This document shows, piece by piece, positions 51,134 to 60,969 of a stretch of 64,000 bases of DNA. Every line of letters starts with the position of its first letter. Within the stretch, counting starts at the first letter, position 1. The stretch lies in assembly GCF_005083105.1 (NCBI RefSeq), contig NZ_CP034885.1, positions 536,449 to 600,448 of the forward strand, given 5' to 3'. Both the position numbers and the translations under genes were made by a program. The notes under the pieces are model-generated. The model was given only the letters and a program-made list of their open reading frames with translations, searched no databases and was not told the DNA's origin. This DNA is from Buchnera aphidicola (Aphis nerii). Lineage in GTDB: Bacteria; Pseudomonadota; Gammaproteobacteria; Enterobacterales; Enterobacteriaceae.

Positions 51134-53338
51134 CTAAATACATAAAGATAATTCTATTTTTCTTTGATCTAAATTAACAGAAATCACTTTGACTTTCAAA
51201 GTATCACCAAGACGAAATATATTTTTAGTAGATTTTCCAATAAATTTCAAGCCGATAGAATCAAAATAGTAGTAATCATCAATTAAACTTTCTATACGAA
51301 CTAATCCATCAATAAAATATTTATTTAAACGAACAAAAAACCCAAAAGAAGTAATATTTGATATTACACCAGTAAATATATTGCCAATTTTTTTTTTCAT
51401 AAAATCACATTTCAACCAATCTGTAACATCTCTATTAGCTTCGTCTGCACGTCGTTCAGTCATAGAACAATGGATCCCAATTTTTTTTATATTATTTATT
51501 ATATAATTTAAATTAAGAGCGTAATCACTATTTTTTTTGAATTCTTTTTTATTTTTATCTAATGTAAATAATATTTTTTTTATTACCCTATGTAATAAAA
51601 GATCAGGATATCTTCTAATTGGAGATGTAAAATGAATATAACTAGATAAAGATAAACCAAAATGTCCATGGTTTTCTGGTGCATATACCGCTTGTTTCAT
51701 AGATCTTAATAACATAATTTGAATCATTTCATAGTCTGGACGATTTTTAATCTCTTTTAAAAAATTTGAATAATAAAAAGATTCCGGGATTTCACCTCCT
51801 GGCAAACACAAACCTAATTCTTTTAAAATAATTCTAAAATTCACAATACTATCTTTAGCAGGACGATCATGATTCCGAAATAGAACTGGATATTGATATT
51901 TTTGTATAAATTTAGCAGATGCTATATTTGCTAAAATCATACATGATTCAATAAACTTATGTGCATCATTTCTAATATGTTGATAAATACTCCTAATTTT
52001 AAAATTAGAATCTAAAATAAACTTGGTTTCAATATTTTCAAAATAAATACCTTTTTTAGAAATATTATTTTTTTTTAATATTCTTTGTAAAGATGATAAA
52101 TTTTTAATATGTTTTAATAATTTATTATATTTTACACATAATTCAATATCACCATTCCAAATTTTAAATATTTCATCATATGTAAATCGTCCTTGTGAGC
52201 ATATAATTGCCTCGTAATGTTTATATTTAATTAGCTCCCCTTGATTGGATAAACTCATTTCACAAATCAAACATAAACGTTCTACATAAGGCTTTAAAGA
52301 ACATAAATTTACAGATATTTTTTCTGGTAACATAGGAACAACTAATGAAGGAAAATATACAGAATTACCTCTTTTTAAAGCTTCTTTATCTAAAAAAGTA
52401 TTAGGTTTTACAAAATAACTTACATCTGAAATAGCTACTAATAAATTCCATCCTTCTTCGCTCTTTTTTTTATTACAAAAAACAGCATCATCAAAATCAC
52501 ATGCATCTTCTTCATCAATAGTGAAAAATGGAAGATGTCTTAAATCTATACGAATGTTAAATTCTTTTTCATCAATTCTATCATTTATTGCATGTAATTC
52601 ATCTTTAATTTCTTTTGACCATATATAAGGAATATTATGTGTTCGTATAGCAATTTCTGTAGCAAGATTAGTTTGCATTTCCTTGCCGCCAAGAACTTCT
52701 ACTATTGTACCTTTAATTTTATTTTTTTTATTTAAAAAATGTTTATTTAATTTAACAGTAACGATAGAACCTATAGCAATTTTATTAGTTAATATAGAAG
52801 AAAGAATAAATATTTTAAAATTGAATCGATTATCATTAGGAACAACAAATTTTGATTTTTTTTCAATATAATATCGGCCAACTATTAAGATATTATTTGG
52901 TTTTAATATTTTTAATACTTTTGCTAAACTTCTCCCTTTTTTTTCAGATTTGATAACATGAGCTAAAATAATATCACCATGAATACATAATTTCATTTGT
53001 TCTATAGACAGCCAAAGGTCTTCTTTTAACGTTTCAGTTCTTAAAAATCCGTAACCATTTCTATGACCTATTACTTTTCCTTTCACTAAATTAAGATTGT
53101 CTAAAATAATATAATCCTGACTATATGTACATATAATTTGTTTATCTCGTTCCATAGCTTTTAATCTGCGACGTAACGCTTTTTTAGACATTGGATGATG
53201 AATATTAAATTTTTTTTCTATTTCTTTTTGATTAATTGAATTTTTATGTTGCTTTAAAAAAAATAAAATACACTCTCGACTTGGAATAAGATTTTTATAT
53301 TTTTTGTTTTCATTTTTTTGGTAGGTATCTACTACCAT
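51134..53338 (-). CDS. rnr: Ribonuclease R
   Basis: A 734-residue 3'-5' exoribonuclease (E. coli 813). The ATG at 53338 is preceded by GGAG at 8 bp; a GTG two codons upstream sits too close to that site. An N-terminal helix-turn-helix and cold-shock domains lead to the RNB domain with DEEDACDFDDAVFC near residue 275, then an S1 domain (about 650-730). The protein stops right after S1 (RKIELSLCI), lacking the roughly 80-residue lysine-rich tail of E. coli RNase R. It degrades structured RNA. Confidence 0.95.
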   Translation of the reverse strand: MVVDTYQKNENKKYKNLIPSRECILFFLKQHKNSINQKEIEKKFNIHHPMSKKALRRRLKAMERDKQIICTYSQDYIILDNLNLVKGKVIGHRNGYGFLRTETLKEDLWLSIEQMKLCIHGDIILAHVIKSEKKGRSLAKVLKILKPNNILIVGRYYIEKKSKFVVPNDNRFNFKIFILSSILTNKIAIGSIVTVKLNKHFLNKKNKIKGTIVEVLGGKEMQTNLATEIAIRTHNIPYIWSKEIKDELHAINDRIDEKEFNIRIDLRHLPFFTIDEEDACDFDDAVFCNKKKSEEGWNLLVAISDVSYFVKPNTFLDKEALKRGNSVYFPSLVVPMLPEKISVNLCSLKPYVERLCLICEMSLSNQGELIKYKHYEAIICSQGRFTYDEIFKIWNGDIELCVKYNKLLKHIKNLSSLQRILKKNNISKKGIYFENIETKFILDSNFKIRSIYQHIRNDAHKFIESCMILANIASAKFIQKYQYPVLFRNHDRPAKDSIVNFRIILKELGLCLPGGEIPESFYYSNFLKEIKNRPDYEMIQIMLLRSMKQAVYAPENHGHFGLSLSSYIHFTSPIRRYPDLLLHRVIKKILFTLDKNKKEFKKNSDYALNLNYIINNIKKIGIHCSMTERRADEANRDVTDWLKCDFMKKKIGNIFTGVISNITSFGFFVRLNKYFIDGLVRIESLIDDYYYFDSIGLKFIGKSTKNIFRLGDTLKVKVISVNLDQRKIELSLCI

Positions 53339-53398
53339 ATTCACTTCTCCAATAAAATTGGTTCATGAAAAATATTTTTAAATTTTTTTATTATAAAA

Positions 53399-54691
53399 TT
53401 ATAAAAAAATATTTTTTACTAAAATAGTATCATTTCTATCTGGTCCTGTAGAAATTATATGTACTGGAATTCCTGCAATTTTTTCAATACATTTTATATA
53501 ATTTTTTGCCGCTTTAGGTAATTCTTCTATTTTTTTAATACCTGAAGTTTGTTCCATCCAACCAGTGTATGTCTCATATATGGGTTGGATATTCTCTAAA
53601 TTTGAAAAAGATATATTATGATAGATTTCTAATGTATTTACATTTTGATAAGCTATGCAAATTTTTATTTCTTTTAAATCATCTAAAACATCTAGTTTAG
53701 TTATACATAATGCCGATAAAGAGTTTAATTTAACAGCATAACGTAAAGCTACACCATCTAACCATCCAGTACGTCTTTTACGACCAGTAGTAGATCCAAA
53801 TTCATTTCCTTTCTTAGAAAGATAACTGTCTATACTATTAAAGAGTTCAGTAGGAAATGGACCATTACCGACTCGAGTAGAATAAGCTTTCGTAACTCCT
53901 AAAATATAATCTATGTTTTTCGGACCAACACCAGTGCCAGTAATAACACCACCTATAGTACTATTAGAAGAAGTTACATAAGGATATGTACCATGATCAA
54001 TGTCTAAAAAACTACCTTGTGCACCTTCAAAAATAATAATTTTTTTATTTTCAATAGCATCATGTAACATTATCGTAGTATCTGTAATCATATCATTAAT
54101 TATATTTTTAGCTTCCAATAAATCTTTTAAAATTAAATGATAATCAAATGGTTTATGCTTATAAATAGATAATAATTGATCATTATAATAATTAACTATC
54201 TTTTTTAATTTGATAGATAAATTTTTTTCGTTTTTTAAATCTCCAATACGTAAAGAACGACGGGCAATTTTATCTTCATATGCTGGTCCAATACCTCTTC
54301 CTGTGGTTCCAATAGCATTCACGCCTAATTTTTTTTCACGTACTATATCCATTGTAATATGAAACGGTAAAATTAAAGAAGCCGCATCAGAAATAAAAAG
54401 ACGATTTTCAATAAAAAAATTATTTCTTTTTAACATTTCTATTTCTTTAACTAATTCAGAAACAGAAATAACAACTCCATTTGAAATTATACCAATAACT
54501 TTTGGATGTAATAAACCCGATGGTATTAAATGAAGAACAATCTTTTTGCCATTTAATACTAATGTATGACCTGCATTATGTCCTCCATGATATCTAACTA
54601 CATAAGAACTGTTTGTAGATAAATAATCAACTATTTTACCTTTTCCTTCATCACCCCACTGAGTGCCTAATATTACAATATTTTTATTCAT
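53399..54691 (-). CDS. purA: Adenylosuccinate synthetase
   Basis: The 430-residue GTP-dependent enzyme (E. coli 432) joins IMP and aspartate on the way to AMP. Catalytic Asp14 in [11 protein letters not shown] and His42 in GGHNAGHT are intact, as is [13 protein letters not shown] near residue 300. It is 54 bp upstream of rnr and downstream of hflC; nsrR and yjeT, found here in E. coli, are missing. Confidence 0.97.
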   Translation of the reverse strand: MNKNIVILGTQWGDEGKGKIVDYLSTNSSYVVRYHGGHNAGHTLVLNGKKIVLHLIPSGLLHPKVIGIISNGVVISVSELVKEIEMLKRNNFFIENRLFISDAASLILPFHITMDIVREKKLGVNAIGTTGRGIGPAYEDKIARRSLRIGDLKNEKNLSIKLKKIVNYYNDQLLSIYKHKPFDYHLILKDLLEAKNIINDMITDTTIMLHDAIENKKIIIFEGAQGSFLDIDHGTYPYVTSSNSTIGGVITGTGVGPKNIDYILGVTKAYSTRVGNGPFPTELFNSIDSYLSKKGNEFGSTTGRKRRTGWLDGVALRYAVKLNSLSALCITKLDVLDDLKEIKICIAYQNVNTLEIYHNISFSNLENIQPIYETYTGWMEQTSGIKKIEELPKAAKNYIKCIEKIAGIPVHIISTGPDRNDTILVKNIFL

Positions 54692-54720
54692 TAATTTAAT
54701 ATACCTATTTTTTAAATGTT

Positions 54721-55644
54721 TTAACTTGAAATAACATGGTTCATATATTGAAAAAATTTATTATCGGAACTAATTAACATAATATTGTTTTTGTTTTTAA
54801 AACTATTTTCATAGGCATGTAAACTTCGGATAAACAAATAAAAAGAAGAATCGCCTTTAAAATTATCTGAAAAAAGTTTTGCTACTTGTGCTTCACCTTT
54901 TCCCTTTAATATTAAAGCTTCTTTCTGCGCTTCAGCTAATATCATTGATACTTTGTAATCAGCCATTGCGCGTAATTTTTCTGCTTTTTCTTGTCCTTGA
55001 GAACGTTGACTTCTAGCAACAGCTTCTCGTTCTGCTCGCATTCGATTATATATAGCTTCAGAAACTTCAGTAGGTAAATTAATTTGTTTAATACGAACAT
55101 CTACAACTTCAATTCCTAATGCATTCATACTATTAACATTAATTTTAGATGCATTTGTTAAATTTACTGTTCCTTTATTTAAAGATTGAAGTACATCTGT
55201 TGTCAATCTTCCTCTAGAATCAGTTACAATTTCTTTTACATTTAAACATCCTATTTGAGAACGTAGTCGATCGCTAAATTTTCTTTTTAATAAAACTTCC
55301 GCTTGAAAAATATCTCCGTTCCCAGTTGCTAAATAGTAACGACTAAAATCACTAATACGCCATTTTATATACGAATCTACAATAAGATCTTTTTTTTCTT
55401 TTGTAACAAAACGATCAGCTTGATTATCCATAGTATGAATACGCGCATCTAACATTTTAACAGTTTCTAAAAATGGAATTTTAAAATGTAAACCAGGTTC
55501 ATAAACTAATGTTTTTTGATTACTATTTCTTAAAACTTTACCAAATTGTAAAACAATTCCACGTTCGCCTTCTTTTACAATAAACAATGAAGAAGAAATA
55601 AAAAAAAGCAAAATACTTGATAAACAAATTAACAATTTATTCAT
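54721..55644 (-). CDS. hflC: Modulator of FtsH protease HflC
   Basis: A 307-residue SPFH-domain protein (E. coli 334) with an N-terminal membrane anchor (about 4-22) and periplasmic body. With HflK it forms the large cage around the FtsH protease in the inner membrane. [16 protein letters not shown] and the coiled-coil [21 protein letters not shown] are typical. It starts 4 bp after hflK, so the pair is coupled. Confidence 0.95.
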   Translation of the reverse strand: MNKLLICLSSILLFFISSSLFIVKEGERGIVLQFGKVLRNSNQKTLVYEPGLHFKIPFLETVKMLDARIHTMDNQADRFVTKEKKDLIVDSYIKWRISDFSRYYLATGNGDIFQAEVLLKRKFSDRLRSQIGCLNVKEIVTDSRGRLTTDVLQSLNKGTVNLTNASKINVNSMNALGIEVVDVRIKQINLPTEVSEAIYNRMRAEREAVARSQRSQGQEKAEKLRAMADYKVSMILAEAQKEALILKGKGEAQVAKLFSDNFKGDSSFYLFIRSLHAYENSFKNKNNIMLISSDNKFFQYMNHVISS

Positions 55645-55648
55645 ATAT

Positions 55649-56878
55649 TCATTCTCTTTCTATATTTTTAATGTCTGTTCGTATTGAATTTATACGTCTT
55701 TGTTTAAAAAAATTATTAGGAGATAATGAAGATAAATAATTGATCTCTTGATCTTTTTTAAAAGATTTCAATTTACTTTTTATTGGTTTAGTTGAATTTA
55801 AAAATAGTTTATTATCTGCTTGTCTATTATTAAAAAAACCATTTAAAGATAAAAAAAACATTGAATTATTATTTTTATCAATAAAAATTTTTTTAGTTTT
55901 ACTTAATAATCTTTCCATAGATTCTATATAAATTCTTTTAAGAGTGATTTCTTTTGCTTTTTTATATTCTGGCAAAATTTTTAAAAATCTAACAACTTCT
56001 CCTTGAGCTTCTAATATTATACGTGAAGAATAGGCTTTAGCTTCTTCTAAAATACGCTGAGCTTTTCCATTAGCTTTAGGTTGAACTTCATTTGCATATG
56101 CTTCAGCTTCCCGTACATATTGTTCTCTATTTTCTCGAGCTGCAATTGCATCATCAAAAGCAGCTTTTACCTCTTCTGGAGGTCTAGCTGTTTGAAAATT
56201 TACATCTAATATAGTTATTCCCATATTATACGGTTTAATAGTTTCTTCGATTTCTTTTTGAGTATCATGTCTAACTAAAGTACGTCCTTCAGTCAATATA
56301 CGATCCATAGTAGAACGTCCAATTACTCCACGTAAAGCACTATCAGTTGCTTGCCTTAAGCTATCATCAGGATATGCAACAGAAAAAAGATAACTAGAAG
56401 GATTAGTAATTTTGTATTGTACATTCATTTCAACACGTACTACATTTTCATCAGAGGTTAACATAATACCTGAAGTTGCTAATTCACGTACTGTTTCAAC
56501 ATTAACAGCTTGTACATGATTAACAAATACCGGTCTCCAATTCAATCCTGGTTCAACTAAATGACTAAATTTACCAAAATGAGTGACTACACCACGTTCA
56601 GCTTCTTTAATCGTATAAAAGCCACTAGCACACCAAATAATAAAAAATATAAAAATTATTAGTAAGAATGGATGAATTTTCTTATTCAATGAATTTGAAG
56701 AATTATTTGTATTGTTAATTAAATTATGAATTTTTTTGAAAAATTTTTGAAAATTTATTGAAATTTTTTTTTGACTAAATTTTTGTTCTTTTTTTTCAGA
56801 ATAATCTTTTTCTGAACCATTTTTTTTCCCCCATGGATCTATTTCTGGTTCATGATTGTTTTTTTTATTCCAGGCCAT
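55649..56878 (-). CDS. hflK: Modulator of FtsH protease HflK
   Basis: From MAWNKKNNHE, preceded by TGAGG, it has 409 residues (E. coli 419). An ATG four codons upstream contains that site. A charged cytosolic N-terminus (the glycine-rich stretch of E. coli replaced by Lys/Asn), a membrane segment (about 69-86) and the SPFH domain EAERGVVTHFGKFSHLVEPG follow. The coiled-coil ARENREQYVREAEAYANEVQPKANG is highly conserved. It lies after miaA, with hfq and hflX deleted from between. Confidence 0.95.
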   Translation of the reverse strand: MAWNKKNNHEPEIDPWGKKNGSEKDYSEKKEQKFSQKKISINFQKFFKKIHNLINNTNNSSNSLNKKIHPFLLIIFIFFIIWCASGFYTIKEAERGVVTHFGKFSHLVEPGLNWRPVFVNHVQAVNVETVRELATSGIMLTSDENVVRVEMNVQYKITNPSSYLFSVAYPDDSLRQATDSALRGVIGRSTMDRILTEGRTLVRHDTQKEIEETIKPYNMGITILDVNFQTARPPEEVKAAFDDAIAARENREQYVREAEAYANEVQPKANGKAQRILEEAKAYSSRIILEAQGEVVRFLKILPEYKKAKEITLKRIYIESMERLLSKTKKIFIDKNNNSMFFLSLNGFFNNRQADNKLFLNSTKPIKSKLKSFKKDQEINYLSSLSPNNFFKQRRINSIRTDIKNIERE

Positions 56879-56940
56879 TTTATGCCTCATTTATGAGTTT
56901 CAATTCTGTATCACATATTTTAAATAAATTAAAAAATAAT

Positions 56941-56961
56941 ATATCTTATATTTTAAGATAT
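56941..56961 (-). terminator. Terminator-like hairpin at the hfq-hflX deletion site
   Basis: ATATCTTA pairs with TAAGATAT (8 bp, 5-base loop). Leftwards it is followed by ATTATTTTTTAATTT, giving a weak A/T-only terminator after miaA and before hflK. Confidence 0.45.
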
Positions 56962-57037
56962 GAAAACTGTATTTTTTTTGAATTTTTTAAATATTTTTAA
57001 ATTCTTAGAATTTATAATGTTTGATTTAATTTTAATA

Positions 57038-58006
57038 TTAGATATTAAATTTATATGTTTTTTTAAGAATTTTGTGTATTTCATTAAAAACAGTATGTGG
57101 ATTTGAACTAACTATAGAATAAACATTTTTCCATTTTTTTAACCATGTTAATTGATGTTTAGCTAGTTTTCTAGTTGCAAAAATAATCCTCGAAACCATT
57201 TCGTCATAATTAATTTGATATTCAAGATAATCCCACATTTGTCGGTATCCGATACATCGGATAGATGGTAACTGTTTATTTAAATCTCCTCTTAAAAATA
57301 AATTTTCTACCTCTTTTTGAAAACCTGACATTAACATTTTTTTAACACGATATTCAATTTTATCATATAACCATTGTTTACTTTCAGGTAAAATAGAAAA
57401 TTGAATTATATTATATGGTAATGTAGCAGGTGTTGTATTCTTTAAAGAAGTGAAAGTTGTTCCAGAAATATAAAATATTTCTAATGCTCTTAATAGTCTT
57501 TGAAAATCGTTTCTATGAATATTGCGTGCAGACATAGGATCTATTAAATTTAACTTGTCATATAAAAAAGATTTATTATATTTCACCTTATCTAATAAAT
57601 ATTTTCGAATTTTAAAATTTGAAGGAGGAAGATTAGATAAACCATATAATAATACATGATAATAAAACATTGTGCCTCCAACAAGTAATGGTATTTTCCC
57701 CGACTTTAAAATGTTTTCAATTTCTTTAAAAGCATCTTTTCTAAATTCTGCTGCTGAATATACTTCACTAGGATCTTTAATATTTAACAAACGATGTGGA
57801 TGAATTTTTAATTCCAAATTATTAGGTTTATCTGTTCCAATATTCATATCTCGATAAATTAATGCAGAATCTACACTAATTATTTCTATTGGCAAAAATC
57901 TTCTAAGATACATAGCGATTTTACTTTTTCCACAACCAGTAGGTCCGATTAAAAAGAAAACAATGGGCTTTTCAGATTGAAAAAATTTTATATTTTTAAT
58001 ATACAT
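57038..58006 (-). CDS. miaA: tRNA dimethylallyltransferase
   Basis: A 322-residue enzyme (E. coli 316) that makes i6A37 in tRNAs reading UNN codons. P-loop GPTGCGKS is at 21-28, with SVDSALIYRDMNIGTDKP (about 45-62), VGGTMFYYHVLL near 105 and PSIRCIGYRQMWDYL near 245. Its start lies within the end of mutL (19-bp overlap), so translation is probably coupled. miaB, for the next step, is outside the window. Confidence 0.95.
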   Translation of the reverse strand: MYIKNIKFFQSEKPIVFFLIGPTGCGKSKIAMYLRRFLPIEIISVDSALIYRDMNIGTDKPNNLELKIHPHRLLNIKDPSEVYSAAEFRKDAFKEIENILKSGKIPLLVGGTMFYYHVLLYGLSNLPPSNFKIRKYLLDKVKYNKSFLYDKLNLIDPMSARNIHRNDFQRLLRALEIFYISGTTFTSLKNTTPATLPYNIIQFSILPESKQWLYDKIEYRVKKMLMSGFQKEVENLFLRGDLNKQLPSIRCIGYRQMWDYLEYQINYDEMVSRIIFATRKLAKHQLTWLKKWKNVYSIVSSNPHTVFNEIHKILKKTYKFNI

Positions 58007-59721
58007 AATGCTTCATCAATATTTATTTTACATGAAAGTTTAAAATCAGGTTTTTTAAGTATAAATGGACAAAAATATTCTAATTCTAATAATAACAAAA
58101 TTCCGTCTAAATAATTCCAAGGCTTTTTTTTTGTTGATATATTATTATAAAACCATTCTAAAATTTTTTTTATGTTTAATTCGTTTTCTGAAGAAGCAAA
58201 GGTAAAAAAATTTAATATTAAAAGATCAATATTTTTTTCTTTCAAAATACACGGTATTTTTTTTAAATTAATATATTTTTTTAATAAAATAAAATCAAAA
58301 CCAAATTTAAAGATCATCAGTTGATTTTTAAATAAAACTTTATATTGCTTGGAAGTAATAACAATTTTCATTTCAAATATATACGATGTAGGATTAATGC
58401 TATTTTTAATGCAAAATTTCAACTTATATTGATTAACAATTTTTTCTGCTAATGGGAATGAAATTAATATAAATTCATTAATATAATGAATTAAACCATA
58501 ATATTTTTTAATAATTATCAATAGTTTTAAGGAAGAAAGAATTTGATTTTTTGATTTTTGTTCTAAAAAAAAATTATTCTTAATTATATTTTGAAAAAGA
58601 AATTCTTTTTGTTGTTGTAAAATTTTTTTTTTAATTAATTTAAAACAAAAAGTATAAAAATCTGTAATATAATGTTTTTCTTTTTTTTTAGATGGAATAT
58701 TGTATAAAAATAATTGATTTTGATTTCTTTTTAAAATATTTAAGATACTATTATATACAAAGTCATAAATTTTATTAGATTTATGAAACCTAACTTGACT
58801 TTTAGAAGGATGAATATTAATATCTATTTCATAAGGTGGTATGTTTATATATAAAATAAACGACCTGTTAGTTTTGACACCTGTAAATTCATAATAAGCA
58901 TTCAAAACTGCGTTACTTATTATGTTATTATAAACAAATCGATTATTAATGTAACAATATTGAATATTTTTAAAGGAATCTATAAAATATGAAGGATATA
59001 CTACCCAACCAAATAATGTAACATTATTAATTTTTTTATTCACCATTAATAAAGCATTAATGTCAAGTTGATTGAAAATTTGCTTCAATCGAAAAATTTT
59101 ATTTTCAGAATTTGTTATTTTATTATAAGTAACAATTACATTTTTATTTTTTTTAAAAAAAATATTTAATTCAAAATGAGATAAAGCTATTTTCTTAATT
59201 ACATCATAAATTTTTAAAAATTCTGAATTTTTATCTTTAATGAATTTTAAACGAACAGGTACATTATAAAATAAATGATCTACTATAACTGTTGTTCCTA
59301 CAGGATGAGCAATAGGAAACAGTGTGGTTTTTTTATTAGATCCATCAGCATAAATTTTCCATCCAATATGATTGTCTTTAAAACAGGACATTAACGTAAT
59401 TTTTGAAACTGATCTAATACTTGATAATGCTTCTCCTCGAAATCCAAACGTATTAATAATAGATAAATCAGAAACATCAAAAATTTTACTTGTAGCATGG
59501 GGAGAAATTGCTAATAACAATTCATTTCGATCAATCCCATAACCATCATCTTTAATAATAATTGATTCAAAACCATTTTGTTCAATATTAATATTGATAT
59601 TTTTTGATTCTGCATCAATACTATTTTCTAATAGTTCTTTAATAACAGAAGAAGGTCTTTCAATTATTTCTCCTGCTGTAATTTGACTAGATACACTAAT
59701 TGGTAATATACGAATAGGCAT
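57988..59721 (-). CDS. mutL: DNA mismatch repair protein MutL
   Basis: A 577-residue protein (E. coli 615). The GHKL ATPase N-terminus is intact: Glu29 in VIKELLENSIDA, DDGYGIDRNEL near residue 57 and GFRGEAL near 93. The linker and C-terminal dimerisation domain (about 390-577) are diverged and shortened. No DQHAxxExxxYE endonuclease motif is seen, consistent with the E. coli type. It overlaps miaA. Confidence 0.94.
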   Translation of the reverse strand: MPIRILPISVSSQITAGEIIERPSSVIKELLENSIDAESKNININIEQNGFESIIIKDDGYGIDRNELLLAISPHATSKIFDVSDLSIINTFGFRGEALSSIRSVSKITLMSCFKDNHIGWKIYADGSNKKTTLFPIAHPVGTTVIVDHLFYNVPVRLKFIKDKNSEFLKIYDVIKKIALSHFELNIFFKKNKNVIVTYNKITNSENKIFRLKQIFNQLDINALLMVNKKINNVTLFGWVVYPSYFIDSFKNIQYCYINNRFVYNNIISNAVLNAYYEFTGVKTNRSFILYINIPPYEIDINIHPSKSQVRFHKSNKIYDFVYNSILNILKRNQNQLFLYNIPSKKKEKHYITDFYTFCFKLIKKKILQQQKEFLFQNIIKNNFFLEQKSKNQILSSLKLLIIIKKYYGLIHYINEFILISFPLAEKIVNQYKLKFCIKNSINPTSYIFEMKIVITSKQYKVLFKNQLMIFKFGFDFILLKKYINLKKIPCILKEKNIDLLILNFFTFASSENELNIKKILEWFYNNISTKKKPWNYLDGILLLLELEYFCPFILKKPDFKLSCKINIDEALCILKI

Positions 59722-59762
59722 TCGTACCTCTTATACTCTATTTTAAAATTTAAAAATATAAT

Positions 59763-60956
59763 TTAATCGATATTAAATTTAATTGGAGATTTTTTGGAAA
59801 AAATTTTATTAATTAAAAGATACTCAGAAATAATTAAATTCATTTCATAACTATCCATTTGTAAATTAGAAATTTCAAATAATGTTTTTTTTATTCCTAA
59901 CGTTTTTATTAAATTAGAAATTTTTACAGACTCTGAATCATTTTCATTTTTATAATGTAATGCTGCTGCAATACCTTTTATTAAATTACAATATGGAAAA
60001 TTATATTTTTTTGCTAACAACAAGGGTTTAATCAAACGTTCATTTTGGGATAATTTTTGAACTGGATTTCTTGCAATACGTTCAACTTTATCCAACAAAA
60101 CATAATTCTCGAACCGAATTAAAATTTTATTAATATAAGAAAAGTGAATTTTTTTATCAAACTTATATTTTTTAATTAGTGTTAACCCGCTTTCTTTCAT
60201 AGCACCTTTAACGATGCTTTTTATATTATGGTCTTTAATACTTTCATATATAGTTTTGTATTGTCGTATCCATCCTAAATAAGCTGTGATAGCATGACCT
60301 GTATTTAATGTTAAAATTTTTCTATCTATAAAAGACCTTAAGTTATCACTTATCGTCATATCAATAATATTAGGAATTATTCCTTTAAATTGATTTTTAT
60401 CAACAATCCATTCTTGAAAATTTTCAGCAATTAAAGATAATTTATTTTTTTCAAAAGAACATATAGATGGTATAATAGTATCAATACTACAATCTATAAA
60501 ACCAATATATTGATCAAAATATTTATAATATTTAAGAGGTATTTTTTTGAAAACAATAGTTCTTAAATAAGAACTTGCTTGGATTTTATTTTCACAAGCA
60601 ATAATGTTTAATGGTGTTGTAGATTTTAATTTAATTCTTAATATGATTCCTTTTGCTAAAATAGATGCAATTTTATCAAGTGAAGACGCTCCAATCGAAG
60701 TTGTAATTAAATTAACATCAGATATAATATTTAAAATATTCGGGTCATTTAAATTAATTGCACTAAAATTATCGATATTAATGATTTTTTCATAATTATA
60801 ACCTACTAATTTTATTTTATATTTTTTATAATAATTTAAAGCATCTATTATATTTTGATTTATATCAGCGAAAATAAGATCAAAACCAGAATATAATATT
60901 ATTTTTCCAATAAAACCCCGTCCAATATTTCCAGCTCCAAAATGTAAAACTTTCAT
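59763..60956 (-). CDS. mtlD: Mannitol-1-phosphate 5-dehydrogenase
   Basis: A 397-residue NAD-dependent enzyme (E. coli 382) that oxidises mannitol-1-P to fructose-6-P. The N-terminal nucleotide loop HFGAGNIGRGFIGK (5-18) and the NTGHAITAYLGW substrate segment near 218 are conserved. It lies 13 bp after mtlA; the regulator mtlR is not found. The product enters glycolysis, next to pgi upstream. Confidence 0.94.
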   Translation of the reverse strand: MKVLHFGAGNIGRGFIGKIILYSGFDLIFADINQNIIDALNYYKKYKIKLVGYNYEKIINIDNFSAINLNDPNILNIISDVNLITTSIGASSLDKIASILAKGIILRIKLKSTTPLNIIACENKIQASSYLRTIVFKKIPLKYYKYFDQYIGFIDCSIDTIIPSICSFEKNKLSLIAENFQEWIVDKNQFKGIIPNIIDMTISDNLRSFIDRKILTLNTGHAITAYLGWIRQYKTIYESIKDHNIKSIVKGAMKESGLTLIKKYKFDKKIHFSYINKILIRFENYVLLDKVERIARNPVQKLSQNERLIKPLLLAKKYNFPYCNLIKGIAAALHYKNENDSESVKISNLIKTLGIKKTLFEISNLQMDSYEMNLIISEYLLINKIFSKKSPIKFNID

Positions 60957-60969
60957 AATGAAATCCTAA

